From Ashinkailepas kermadecensis (taxonomy: Eukaryota; Arthropoda; Thecostraca; Neolepadidae), in NCBI GenBank assembly GCA_034440615.1, contig JAOTOM010005185.1, positions 1,490,001 through 1,554,000 of the forward strand: a stretch of DNA of 64,000 nucleotides, read 5' to 3'. Each line of letters begins with the position of its first letter. The stretch's first letter is position 1. A program made the translations under genes and the position numbers. Positions 1 to 10,886 of the stretch are shown here, in pieces. The notes beneath the pieces are model-generated. The model ran no database searches, was not told the origin of the DNA, and saw only the letters and a program-made list of their open reading frames with translations.

Positions 1-19
1 AATGTTCACTTTCATAAGA

Positions 20-150
20 GTTTGATTGAATATTATTGTGCTTTTAGGTGCTCACAAGACAAGCTTAACACACATTTTGCATCCATAAAACAACCAAATG
101 GGTTAGGCTTGGTTAGATTAGGTTAGTTTCAGTTTTTTTTTTAAAGTGAG
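20..150 (-). repeat. Copy of the TTAGG-bearing dispersed repeat (fragment)
   Basis: Read on the minus strand this matches the segments at about 600-700 and 13,430-13,500: a stretch of AACC(T)AAC-type repeats, then CCCATTTG, a TTTATGGA-like block and an AAAATG-GTGT-AA block. It is degenerate and AT-rich. It supports a dispersed family that carries its own telomere-like tract. Boundaries are approximate. Confidence 0.5.
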
Positions 151-519
151 ATTGAAACAAAGAAATTACCAAAACTTGAGGTTCCTTTTCTTTAAAACAG
201 TTCAGGTATTCAGGTTATTTCATTTTTGGTTAGGTTTTTAAATTTTACAATTGTGAATAAAAATTGTGTGGAATTTTTCCTTTAAAAAATTGTTTACTTG
301 CATAGAAAGTTATGCTTGGTTAGGTTGGATTATAATATAAAATGTAGCATAATTATGCTAAATTTTATGCTTTATTTCAAATGCACTTTTTATATATTAC
401 CATTAACCAACTCCAAGCCACTTTTTGGTTGTTATTTTGCCTTCCAGCTGAAAGTATGTATTTGCAGAGGAAATGGTAAATTTGTTTTAAAAGGGTTTTT
501 TTGATTTTTGTAAAAATTA

Positions 520-740
520 TCCTTCAGTATGCCATGTTTATAAGGGTGACTAAGATGATGGACAACTTATTTTCTGTGCAAATGAACTTTTTTGGATTTT
601 TTGCAATGCAAAAAAAATATTCCAACTTAAAAAACATAAACTAACCAAACGTAACCCATTTGCTTGCTTTATGGAGGAAAATGCATGTACAAACTTTTTC
701 TTGTTACCACCTTAAAGCACAATAATACCTAAAAGTTTCA
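520..740 (+). repeat. Copy of the TTAGG-bearing dispersed repeat
   Basis: This aligns by eye with 13,300-13,510. Shared blocks are TTATTTTCTGTGCAAATG, then TTTGCAATG, an ACTAACCAAACGTAACCC tract, a TTTATGGAGG block, TTGTTACC and GCACAATAATACC. It is a diverged, non-coding repeat copy. Confidence 0.55.
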
Positions 741-780
741 ATTTTTAAATTTACAATTTTTCTTCTTCTTCAAAAGCAGC

Positions 781-926
781 TTAGGTTAGGTTAGGTTAAG
801 TTAGGCTGCATTGTGCTTCTTTTTTAATTTTGATAATTTTCAGAAAATAAAATGCTTGACATTTGCTGATTGCATTTTTTTGACTTTTTTCTCCAAAGGT
901 AGGATAGGTTAGGTTAGGTTATATTG
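781..926 (+). repeat. Interstitial degenerate TTAGG tracts
   Basis: Short runs of GGTTAGGTTAGGTTA at about 781-800 and 905-924 are separated by AT-rich sequence. TTAGG is the ancestral arthropod telomere unit. The short tracts inside AT-rich repeat DNA look like part of a dispersed repeat rather than a chromosome end. Confidence 0.6.
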
Positions 927-1015
927 CATTTTTTACATTTCTTTTTATGCTATGTTACATAAAGACATAAAGACATAAAAGATCAGTGCAACTATGAGCC
1001 AAAAGGGCCCTTCTT

Positions 1016-3331
1016 GGTTGCACTCTGTACACTGAACCAGTTGTCCACCAAATGTGTTGATCAACTCTCCCTGGAATACAGAAAAACAAGCCCCCTATTC
1101 TTATAATGATTGTCTATGCTGTTCTTAAAGATGTTCAGTGTGTTGCTACTGACAATGGTTTCTGGCAGCTGGTTCCACTACCCTGTTGGTGAAGAAGGAC
1201 TGTCTTAACCTTGTCCTGCTGTGATTAACTTTAATTTTGAATTGATGACCTCTAATTGCATCATTTCTTTTAAATTCAAACAGTTCCCTGAGATAACCTT
1301 GTTCCTGACCATGAACAAATTTAAAGACCTCGATGAGATCTCCTCTCAGCCTTCTATACCTAAGTGAAAACATATTCAATTTCTTCAATCTTTCCTCATA
1401 TGCCAGGCTGCCCATACCATTCACCATTTTTGTTGCCCTCTTTTGTACTCTCTCTAAAAGCCAACAATCTTTTTCATAACTAGGGGACCAAGCTTGGACA
1501 CAATATTCCAGATGTGGCCTGACATATGCACAATAAAGCTTCCTGATGACTTCCTCACTTTTGTATGATACATTCCTATTTATTGCCCCAAGCATTCTTA
1601 GTGCCTTCTTCCTGGCTTCTTTGCTCTGTTCTGATGCCCCCAATTTTGTGTTCAAAATAACACCTAAGTCCTTCTCCTGCTGAGTCACAGATAGTACTTC
1701 GCCACCTATCAAGTATGGAGCCTTGATATGCTGCCTACCTACATGCATGATTTTGCACTTATCAAAATTAAATTTCATTTGCCATTTTTTGGACCACTTC
1801 ACAAGCTCGTCTTTCTGCAGCAAGACCTGCTCATTGTGTCCTGTTATTGCCCTAAAGACCTTCAAATCATCTGCAAATTTCAAAACCTTACTGCTTAGGC
1901 CACTTTCAATGTTATTTACAAACATAATGAACAATAGTGGTCCCAGTACTGACCCATGGGGGACTCCACTAAGAACATTTTGCCATGATGATTTTGTACC
2001 ATTTAGCATCACTCTCTGCTGTCTATCTGAAAGCCACAATCCTATCCATTTTAGGATGTTACCCACAATACCATGGGCCTGAAGCTGCATCATTAACCGT
2101 TTATGAGGTACCTTGTCAAAGGCCTTGCTAAAGTCAAGATATGCTACATCAACCTGATTTCCCTTATCAAATTGTTCTGTAGCAAAATTAAAAAAAGTCC
2201 AAGAGATTTGTGAGACACGATCGCCCTTTTCTAAACCCATGTTGAGTATCTTGAATCACTCTGTTTGCTTCCAGAAAACTAAATAGTTTATCCTTGATAA
2301 TTGATTCAAGTACCTTGCAGACTAGTGATGTGAGGCTTACTGGCCTATAGTTTTCAACTTTCCCTCTTTCTCCTTTCTTGAAAATAGGAACTATATTTGC
2401 CCTTTTCCAATCGGTTGGAATTTCATTTTGTGAAACTGATTTACAAAATATTATACTGAGTGGAATTGCCAATTCTTTTTCAGCTTCCCACAATACCCTA
2501 GCATAAATTCCATCAGGTCCTGCTGCCTTGTTTGGCTTTATTTTCCTGACATAATTCAAAACAACATCACTGTCAATGAAATCAACATCATGTAACTGAT
2601 CACCTGTCACTGAGCTGTGGTTCACAGTTGGCAGATTAGTCACATCCTCCAACGTAAACACTGATTTAAACTGCTTGCTCAATTCCTCAACCATCTCACC
2701 ATCCTCACTCAACATAATCCAATTTACTTCCAGTGGACCAATTGTGCTTGAAACTTTACTTAGCTTGTAGAAACTAAAGAACTTTTTACTGTCCCCATTA
2801 CAGTTCCTAGCCAAATCCAATTCTTTTGCTCGCTTTGCTGCTCTGGTTTTCTGCTTCACAGCGTCTCTAGCTTTTTGATACAACCTTAGATTTACTATAT
2901 TTGAAGCTTCCTTAAATACTCTAAGTGCATCTTTCTTAGCCTTAATTGTCAAATCTGGTGTAAGCCATGCTGGCTTTCCTACTCTTCTTTTGCACCTTTG
3001 CTTTTGGGGGACATGTCTAATCTGAATTTCCCTCAAGTAAGATTTGAACTTTTCCCACATTTCACAGGCATTTAAATCGGAGAATTCTTCTTCCCATTTT
3101 ATGGCACTTAAAGCCGCTCTCATGCAGTCAAAGTCTGCCCTGTTAAAATTTGGAACCTTTGCCAAATTATCCTTGATTGTCCCTGCTACATATGCCTTGA
3201 ATCTCACTATGTTATGGTCACTTCTTCCCAGAGTTTCTCCTACAGTCAAGTCTTGAACTAAATCACTTAAATCCGAGAAGACAAGGTCCAACAATGAGCC
3301 CTGCCTAGTTGGTTCTGTTACAAACTGGTGT
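1016..3331 (-). mobile_element. CR1-like LINE, reverse-transcriptase part, degenerate
   Basis: On the minus strand two overlapping reading frames (3,294-2,188 and 2,240-1,146) encode the end of an endonuclease domain (LLDLVFSDLSDLV, SDHNIV) and then a non-LTR reverse transcriptase: KPNKAAGPDGI, IVPIFKKGERGKVENYRPVS, HGFRKGRSC, SKAFDKVPH, GSVLGPLLF, the catalytic FADD box, and a C-terminal RMLGAINRN/YEERLKKLNMFSLRYRRLRGD region. The frame breaks near 2,225 (between HGFRKGRSC and the next block) and again near 1,170, so the copy is inactive. The 3' terminus is a TTTATGTCTTTATG-type repeat near 1,010-960. It is the downstream half of an element whose endonuclease half lies at 5,337-5,890. The two halves are split by an oppositely oriented CR1 copy. 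Confidence 0.9.
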
Positions 3332-5336
3332 AGTTCTTTAGTTTCTACAAGCTAAGTAAAGTTTCAAGCACAATTGGTCCACTGGAAGTAAATGGGATTA
3401 TATTGAGTGAGGATGGTGAGATGGTTGAGGAATTGAGCAAGCAGTTTAAATCAGTGTTTACATTGGAGGATGTGACTAATCTGCCAACTGTAGTTAGTTA
3501 TTGGTTTTACGACGCGTCGACCGTTGAGTCATGTAGCGTTGCCAATCTCTCACGCCGATTGGTCGCGGGCGAAGAGTAGCGACAGGTGAGACTCGAACCC
3601 ACAACCTTTCGATTGTGAGACTAGCATCTTACCCCTAGACCACTTGTCCCAATCTGCCAACTGTGAACCACAGCTCAGCAACAGGTGATCAGTTACATGA
3701 TGTTGATTTCATTGACAGTGATGTTGTTTTGAATTATGTCAGGAAAATAAAGCCAAACAAGGCAGCAGGACCTGATGGAATTTATGCTAGGGTATTGCGG
3801 GAAGCTGAAAAAGAATTGGCAATTCCACTCAGTATAATATTTTGTAGATCAGTTTCACAAAATGAAATTCCAACCGATTGGAAAAGGGCAAATATAGTTC
3901 CTATTTTCAAGAAAGGAGAAAGAGGGAAAGTTGAAAACTATAGGCCAGTAAGCCTCACATCACTAGTCTGCAAGGTACTTGAATCAATTATCAAGGATAA
4001 AATAGTTAGTTTTCTGGAAGCAAACAGAGTAATTCAAGATACTCAACATGGGTTTAGAAAAGGGCGATCGTGTCTCACAAATCTCTTGGACTTTTTTAAT
4101 TTTGCTACATAACAATTTGATAAGGGAAATCAGGTTGATGTAGCATATCTTGACTTTAGCAAGGCCTTTGACAAGGTACCTCATAAACGGTTAATGATGC
4201 AGCTTCAGGCCCATGGTATTGTGGGTAACATCCTAAAATGGATAGGGTTGTGGCTTTCAGATAGACAGCAGAGAGTGATGCTAAATGGTACAAAATCATC
4301 ATGGCAAAATGTTCTCAGTGGAGTCCCTCAGGGGTCAGTACTGGGACCACTATTGTTCATTATGTTTGTAAATAACATTGAAAGTGGCCTAAGCAGTAAG
4401 GTTTTGAAATTTGCAGATGATTTGAAGGTCTTTAGGGCAATAACAGGGCACAATGAGCAGGTCTTGCTGCAGAAAGACTTAGACGAGCTCGTGAAGTGGT
4501 CCGAAAAATGGCAAATTTAATTTAATTTTGATAAGTGCAAAATGATGCATGTAGGTAGGCAGCATATCAAGGTTCCATACTTGATGGGTGGCCAAGTACT
4601 ATCTGTGACTCAGCAGAAGGACTTAGGTGTTATTTTGAACACAAAATTAGGGGCATCAGAACAGACCAAAGAAGCCAGGAAGAAGGCACTAAGAATGCTT
4701 GGGGCAATAAATAGGAATGTATCATACAAAAGTGAGGAAGTCATCAGGAAGCTTTATTGTGCATATGTCAGGCCACATCTGGAATATTGTGTCCAAGCTT
4801 GGTCCCCTAGTTATGAAAAAGATTGTTGGCTTTTAAAGAGAGTACAAAAGAGGGCAACACAAATGGTGAATGGTATGGGCAACCTGGCATATGAGGAAAG
4901 ATTGAAGAAATTGAATATGTTTTCACTTAGATATAGAAGGCTGAGAGGAGATCTCATCGAGGTCTTTAAATTTGCTCATGGTCAGGAACAGGGTTATCTC
5001 AGGGAACTGCTTGAATTTAACAGAAATGATTCAATTAGAGGTCATCAATTCAAAATCACAGCAGCAGTTAATCACAGCAGGACAAGGTTAAGACAGTCCT
5101 TCTTCACCAACAGGGTAGTAGAACACTGGAACCAGCTGCCAGAAACCATTGTCAGTAGCAACACACTAAACATCTTTAAGAACAGCATAGACAATCATTA
5201 TAAGAATAGGGGGCTTGTTTTTCTGTATTCCAGGGAGAGTTGATCAACACATTTGGTGGACAACTGGTTCAGTGTACAGAGTGCAACCAAGAAGGGCCCA
5301 TAGTTGTGGCTCATAGTTGCACTGATCTTTTATGTT
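3332..5336 (+). mobile_element. 5'-truncated CR1-like LINE inserted in opposite orientation
   Basis: This copy starts inside the region upstream of the RT (its first bases match the minus copy near 2,780) and runs to the CR1 3' end at the TTTATGTCTTTATGT repeat. RT blocks are seen at 3,663-4,112 (KPNKAAGPDGI, NYRPVS), 4,194-4,520 (GSVLGPLLF, FADD) and 4,542-5,243 (C-terminal part, RVVEHWNQLPETI). In-frame stops at about 4,110 and 4,518 and a SINE insertion at 3,492 inactivate it. With the minus copy it forms an inverted repeat with arms of almost 2 kb and a short spacer. High similarity between the arms suggests the same subfamily and recent insertion. Confidence 0.9.
3492..3650 (-). mobile_element. 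tRNA-derived SINE with 14-bp target duplication
   Basis: On the minus strand it begins GGGACAAGTGGTCTAGGGGT, a tRNA 5' half with an A box, followed by a tRNA-like anticodon arm and a B box GGTTCGAGTCTC near 3,585. An unrelated body of about 75 nt follows, and the tail is a short TAACTAACTA repeat. It is flanked by AATCTGCCAACTGT at 3,478-3,491 and 3,651-3,664, a perfect duplication of the interrupted CR1 sequence. The B box departs from consensus and a body plus tail are present, so this is a SINE and not a functional tRNA gene. Confidence 0.9.
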
Positions 5337-5890
5337 TTTATGTCTTTATGTAAGAACAGGTCCTCTTGAAGGCATTTCCTAAACAGTTTACATGCTGGGG
5401 AGCCAACACCAACATTTTCATATCCTTTTATATTAAAGTCACCAAGAATAAGGCATTTCCTCTGAAAGTTTCTACTGATTTCCTCACGAATCATCTCATC
5501 AAGCTCCAGTTGCTGAGAATGTGGCAAGGTTCCTGATCGGTACAAAGCTCCTATTCTCAGTTTATTGCTGTTGCCTTTTCCCACAGAAACATCAAGCCAA
5601 ATGGACTCCACAGACACATTTTTTACCCCATCTGCTACTTTTTGAGAACTGAATAAGCTATTCACATAGAGCATTACACCACCCCATTTCACTGCTGGAC
5701 CCCTATTGCATGAAAACATATTGTATCCCTGGATCTCATAGTCCTGCAAGTTATCCCCAAAATACCCCTCACTGACCCATGCCTCAGTAATGCAAACAAA
5801 ATCTGGTTCCTCATCAGCAACATAACACTTGAACTTGTCAAATTTGGATCGAATACTCTGAGCATTAAGCATCATACACTTAAGAAATGT
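5337..5890 (-). mobile_element. CR1-like LINE, endonuclease part (5' fragment)
   Basis: The minus-strand frame 5,875-5,337 encodes an APE-type endonuclease: LNAQSIRSKFD, DFVCITEAW, WGGVMLYV, IGALYRSG and ILGDFNI, the usual order in CR1/jockey-clade ORF2. It runs into the 3' terminal repeat of the plus-strand copy at about 5,337, and the same protein resumes at 3,331 (ELHQFVTEPTRQGS). So it is the 5' part of the minus-strand CR1, cut by the inserted plus-strand copy. No ORF1 is recognised upstream. Confidence 0.88.
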
Positions 5891-5949
5891 TCCATAACCA
5901 TCTTTGGTTTTTTCATGCTGAGTAGCTCCATCATCTCTGGATGAGCTAC

Positions 5950-6055
5950 CACTTGGTATTCTTCAAGTATTACCCCTCACACTTCCTTTATCTCAACAAT
6001 GTATCCAAGCCATCATCAGCTGACTGCCAGTCAGCTGTTGGTGACGTCACTCAAA
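5950..6055 (-). repeat. Palindrome-bearing repeat unit, copy 1
   Basis: It contains the perfect palindrome CAGCTGACT(N3)AGTCAGCTG at about 6,017-6,037, a flanking GTGACGTCAC half-motif, and a TATCTCAACAATGTATCCAAG side block. It is inverted relative to copy 2 at 6,215-6,320, and the two copies flank a TTAGG array. A third copy lies at 13,545-13,640. Confidence 0.75.
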
Positions 6056-6123
6056 TGTACCGACACCCTGCAGCTGGGTCCACTGAATGTGCCAAGGGTG
6101 TCACCAGGAATATTTGTAAGGGT

Positions 6124-6171
6124 CAGGTTAGGTTAGGTTAGGTTAGGTTAGTGTTAGGTTAGGTTAGGTTT
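6124..6171 (+). repeat. Interstitial (TTAGG)n array
   Basis: About eight GGTTA/TTAGG units with one interruption (TTAGTGTTAGG). It sits between two inverted copies of the palindromic repeat. The flanks are repeats on both sides, so it is not a chromosome end. Confidence 0.85.
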
Positions 6172-6214
6172 TCACCATCGTGAAATAGCATCTGCACACC
6201 CTCCCCTCTGTAAG

Positions 6215-6320
6215 TTCGAGTGACGTCACCAACAGCTGACTGGCAGTCAGCTGACAATGGTTTGGATACATTGTTGATATAAAGAAAGCGTGAGGGGTAA
6301 TACTTGAAGATTACCCTACC
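6215..6320 (+). repeat. Palindrome-bearing repeat unit, copy 2
   Basis: It contains GTGACGTCACCAACAG, the CAGCTGACT(N3)AGTCAGCTG palindrome, then GATATAAAGAAAGCGTGAGG and GTAATACTTGAAGATTACC. It is the inverted partner of 5,950-6,055 and a direct relative of 13,545-13,640. Confidence 0.75.
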
Positions 6321-8189
6321 ACTCTGCCCCCTTGATCTACTGCAATCCCTATTTGCTGACTGTGAGGTTCTATTGCCTATGCTGTCACTATTGGCATATG
6401 CATGAGATGTTAATGCCACTTCTTCCCCCCCCACCCCATTATCTAGTTTCCCTGAAGGACATGTTCATACACTGTACTTAACACTTGCACTCCCTTCTCG
6501 GAGATTTGCAGGCCATCCCTTTGATAGAGGTTAACTAACCCAAATCCCCTTTTTGACATTATTTTGCTCACAATGTGAAAAGTAAGCATTTCCACAGAAA
6601 ATAAATGGTCCCGTCATCTTATTCACCTTCATAAGCATGGTACCTATTACAAATAAAAATTCCCAAAATCAATAAACACATTTTAAGACCAATTTACTGA
6701 GGAAATGAGGTATCACATCATGTTAAGCACATTCCTAAACATAGCATTCGAAAAATAAATTTCAAGAAACAAAAATCACCTTACACTACAACTGTCGAAG
6801 GCCTTAGACCACAGGCTGGAGCTCTGCAATGTAAGACTAACAATGCTGGAGCGCACCCCCTGGTACGACCCAAGGAGACGGCCATGAATCATGTGGGTCA
6901 TCACTGTTGCCAGACAGTCGTGATGAAAAACCTTCAGATTTGGTATCCAAAACCTCTAGAAACCTCTGATGTTTTCAAAAACCCTCTAGAATTCCCTCTG
7001 AAAATTATGTTCGCAAGAGATCGCAATTTCTTGCCCCAGCCGGGTCGAGATATCCAGGTGCGAATACATGGGGGGGGGCAGGGTGCTGCTCCGGGGCGCG
7101 CAAAAAAGCACTAAAACTGCGCCAAGCAGGAACGGGGTTCGACAAGTTAACATTGCGCCCCCTACCCCACTGGGGGGAATTCCTGGATCCGCGCCTTAGC
7201 GGCCGTCCATAAATTACGTTTTGCATGGAGGGGTGGGGGGGGGGGGGGTTGGACCGAGCGTAACTGGGGTATACCAACCCATGCTTAAGCATACTAAAAA
7301 GTGCGTGACCGGGAGGGGGGGGTGCACCCCCCATCTGATTCATACATACATAAAGAATAAAAGGACACGTACCTGGCTCGTCTGTGAGAAATAAAGTGGC
7401 TCAGATCTTCAGGCGCTTGCATATTCTTCCACTGTACTGTTCACGATTTTAGTCGGTAGTTATCACAGTTAGGTATGTGAGGCGTGACGCATTCAGAAGC
7501 CCGCTTGTGTGGCCATAAGCGACGAAGCGTCACCGCAGATTGTTTGGTGTGGGTGGGGTGATGGGGGGGGGATGGGGCAAACGCTATTTTGGGCGCGTTC
7601 TTTCAATACCATACCATAGGCGTAATGTAAAATTTTCTTATTTCAGGGGGTCGTGATCTTCCCCCCTCTCCCCGGCTCCGCATGGGCGACGCATGTGGTG
7701 GAACGAAATTTCAGAAACCGTCTTCGATTTGTTTACAAACTCGTCTGATTTGAGCAGCTTAAGATGTGATATGTAGTTTAAACATACATTTTGTTATCAA
7801 ATATACTTGTTTCGAAAAAAATGGATGTTCAAGCTAATTTTTGGGGAAATCGGAATCTTAGAGGGGAGGGGGGGGCTGGGCGCATTTTTTCCTGGACTCA
7901 TCACTGCCTACTTAGAGTGCCGTAGTTACGTTTCGTCAGATTATACCGTCTCCCACATAAACTATCGCAATCACGGCGGCGGCCGCATTGGTGGTAATCG
8001 GTCATCAGGAACACCAGTGAGCAGTGAATGCGATTGGATACATATATTAGCATCGTATCACAACTGATTACTGGAATTGCTTTAAATTGCACCATGTGTG
8101 CTCAGTGCTGCCGCATCTACACAAACGAACTTATCAGGGGAAGTTACACAACACTAGGTTACAGCTTCCTTCTGCTCGAATTAGCTCAA

Positions 8190-8735
8190 ATCAGTAGACA
8201 GACAGACAGACTTTTTATTGATGTCCTCCACAATTGACTCGTGGCTATTATGACATCGCGTCAAATGGATAAAACAACACAGCATAAAAGGTCAAACTCA
8301 CAGAACAGTCAAACCAGTGGTCATAAACGTCAGCAAGTCGAGCAGTAAATCAGTCCGGCACGGGCGGCACGTCAAACAGGTACCGCCGTAGGTGGCGACC
8401 AAAGATGGACACGGGAAGTCGCGTCAGCTCAGGTGGCAGTGAGTTGTACATAAGTGGCGCTCTGGAGCTAAAACGTCTCTTCCCCATCTCGGTGCGGGAC
8501 CGGGGGACATGCAAGTAATGGTCTTGACGGGTGGTCCGGTCACGAATCTCCGCCATGGTGGTGAGATCGTGAGCCAGTGACTCTGGCTCACCATGACGAC
8601 GCACCTTGTGCGTGAGGCAAAGGGTGTGGTATCTGGCCAGGTTCTCCGCGCTGAGCCAGCCCAGCCTCCTCAGCAGATCCGAAACATGGTCAAACTTTTT
8701 GCGGCCGAAAATTACCTTTGCCGAGTAGTTTATAA
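8190..8735 (-). mobile_element. 3' fragment of a second non-LTR retrotransposon nested in the hAT element
   Basis: The minus strand encodes the C-terminal end of a non-LTR ORF2: a DLLRRLGWLSAENLARYHT block, then LCLTHKV, RRFSSRAPLMYNSLPPEL and FGRHLRRYLFD, typical of regions after the RT domain. The clade is not the CR1 family of 1-6 kb. It is 5'-truncated; a TTTTTGAATGCGAGATAAG motif occurs twice in tandem near 8,738-8,778. Confidence 0.75.
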
Positions 8736-8912
8736 TTTTTTGAATGCGAGATAAGTTCTTTTTGAATGCGAGATAAGATAAGTATGATGTGGGTTACACA
8801 TCATACACCTGTGCTAGCAAACCAGCAACAATTATACAAAGCACAACTTAAGGCGCGGTCAGCTCGTACGATAGGTACTTTCAGTGGTCACATTCTACCC
8901 ACACAGAGTAGT

Positions 8913-10886
8913 CTACAGACCCTCTGGCCACTCACCATCATATATCACATCACTTCTGAACACACGGATCATCTTTTCCGGGATGTCGTAAGTTACACAG
9001 TTTTTCCCCATCGCCTGCAGATTGGACCTGACTTGCAGAATGGCTTCCATCATACGGATCTGCATCCTGTTCCGGAGTTTGGTTTTTACAATATTCATCT
9101 GCGAGAATAGCCGCTCCACAGATGCGTTGGACACAGGGGCACTCAGTATTGCTGTTCCCAACTTGTATATATTGGGGTACTTCTGGACTCCATCCGCCAT
9201 CTTCTTCTCCCCCACCTCCCACCAGAACTTCTCCCTGTCCACCACAGGTCCGTCAGCCGTGTCCTGCCAGTCCTCGTGATGCAGGGCGTTCCACTGTCTC
9301 TCAACATCATCTGGACTCCCAGCGATACTCTGGAAGTGAGCTGCAATTGGTACCACAGCCGGGCGTCCGCATACTTTCAGTGCAGATTCCGGTGACAGCC
9401 TGGTGAGATCGGAGAGGATGCCGATGTTCTCAGGAAGGCGCCTCTGTACTTCCGCTACGAGAGTCACGAGAAACTCGCGGCACTTCTCCCTGATAGGAAT
9501 CGCTGACTCTTCTGGGATGTTGCACTCTTCCATACTGAACTCGTGCCCGAAAAACAAGGCCCTAACTGGGATCAAGTTTTGCGATGGATCGAGCGCAATT
9601 AGACCTTCCGACGTCAGACTTCTTAGAGCGGATGGCATCACGACCAGGTCCAACAAGCTCCGAAGGAACTCTTCCAAGTCCTTATGGAGCGCACATGGAT
9701 CTGGATTTGAGCTTTGGAAGATGCGGTTGATCCGGTTGACCGCCTTCAATTGCGTGGACATGAATGTCAAGAACAGACGATTTTGCTGATCGTTGTACAT
9801 CTGGTACAGCTGATCAGCTTGGTAGCAGCGCTCGCTATCTTTCGCCAGCATGAATGTCAACTTCAGTTCCTCATACTGTTCCCAAACTCTGTCTACGGCA
9901 TCACCACGGCTAAGCCACCTTGTCATGGCCACCTTCGGTATTTTACGATTTTTCTGACCGTCGTTTATGGTCGCGTACAGTTCTGAGTATTCTCTCTGCC
10001 GTTTAGGACTATGACTAAACCAATTATGTGTCTCACGGACCATGAAGTCGAGATGCCGAGGGAGAACAGCACATGCCGTACTCGCTGCCAGGTGTAGCGA
10101 GTGGCACAGACACCGTACTACGATCAGGTGAGGAACCTTTTCCCTGAGACGGGTACTCACGGAGTGGTGTCGCCCCACCATGGCGCTGGCACCGTCCACA
10201 CCGATGCCGACGAGGCGATGCACGGGCAGGTTGTCCAGCTCCAGTGCCTGCAGGATCGCTTCTGTGATTGTATCTGCCGTCGTTGACTCCAATTCAGTGA
10301 GGCGATACAGTGTAATTACCACTCGTTTCTGCCTTCTGCTAAAGTATCTCACAATCACACCGAGACACTGTGTATCTGACACGTCGGTCGATTCGTCTAT
10401 TATAAGGCTAAAGTATGAGCCTTTCATATCGTCCAGGAGTTCTTGATGGATGACTGGCCCTATGATGCTATTTATAATACCTGAACACTTCGTGCGATGA
10501 AGTTTCAAATCTTTTAGAATCTTGGAATTCGGGTCCAAACTTGACAGCACCTCACCCAGATGGTCGACAGAGGCGTTTGACCCATTCTTTGCGATGTACA
10601 ATGCAGTCCTCAACTCCGCCTTCTTCACGGCATCACCGTGACCGTCACTTCGGCATGGGAATGCTTCCGTGATTTTCGTGGATTTACTACTCACAAAATT
10701 CCGTTTGTGTTTGGTGGTTTTGGAATGATCCTCTAGGTCTTTTTTCCTCGAGGCGATCACGGCTTTGCAGCACTTGCACCTCGCGTGAAAGTCATCTCCT
10801 TCCACAGACTGAATCCAGCCCCTGAAGATGTGCTGGCTTTCCCACTCCTTCTTATAGCGTTGGGTGTATTGCTGATGCTTTCCCAT
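8913..10886 (-). CDS. hAT-family transposase, 657 aa, intact
   Basis: An uninterrupted minus-strand ORF, with the first ATG at 10,886 (MGKHQQYTQRY). Residues about 35-65 form a BED-like zinc finger (C-x2-C then H-x4-H-type spacing, HARCKCC ... HSKTTKHK). The RNase-H-like catalytic core shows LIIDESTDVSD near residue 160, GIGVDGASAMVG, and the conserved RCLCHSLHLAAS block. The C-terminus has the hAT dimerisation segment APVSNASVERLFSQMN with its conserved E. Length and domain order match ZBED/DUF4371-like hAT transposases. It would bind the element's ends and catalyse cut-and-paste transposition in the nucleus. No intron or frameshift is needed, so it may be active. A host-domesticated gene is less likely because it lies within exact TIRs and an 8-bp duplication. 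Confidence 0.93.
   Translation of the reverse strand: MGKHQQYTQRYKKEWESQHIFRGWIQSVEGDDFHARCKCCKAVIASRKKDLEDHSKTTKHKRNFVSSKSTKITEAFPCRSDGHGDAVKKAELRTALYIAKNGSNASVDHLGEVLSSLDPNSKILKDLKLHRTKCSGIINSIIGPVIHQELLDDMKGSYFSLIIDESTDVSDTQCLGVIVRYFSRRQKRVVITLYRLTELESTTADTITEAILQALELDNLPVHRLVGIGVDGASAMVGRHHSVSTRLREKVPHLIVVRCLCHSLHLAASTACAVLPRHLDFMVRETHNWFSHSPKRQREYSELYATINDGQKNRKIPKVAMTRWLSRGDAVDRVWEQYEELKLTFMLAKDSERCYQADQLYQMYNDQQNRLFLTFMSTQLKAVNRINRIFQSSNPDPCALHKDLEEFLRSLLDLVVMPSALRSLTSEGLIALDPSQNLIPVRALFFGHEFSMEECNIPEESAIPIREKCREFLVTLVAEVQRRLPENIGILSDLTRLSPESALKVCGRPAVVPIAAHFQSIAGSPDDVERQWNALHHEDWQDTADGPVVDREKFWWEVGEKKMADGVQKYPNIYKLGTAILSAPVSNASVERLFSQMNIVKTKLRNRMQIRMMEAILQVRSNLQAMGKNCVTYDIPEKMIRVFRSDVIYDGEWPEGL

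Noticed and set aside
3580..3650. tRNA gene
   Set aside because: The A and B boxes are part of a SINE with body, tail and target duplication. The B box is non-consensus.
6124..6171. True telomere end or fusion point
   Set aside because: The array is short, imperfect and flanked on both sides by copies of a dispersed repeat.
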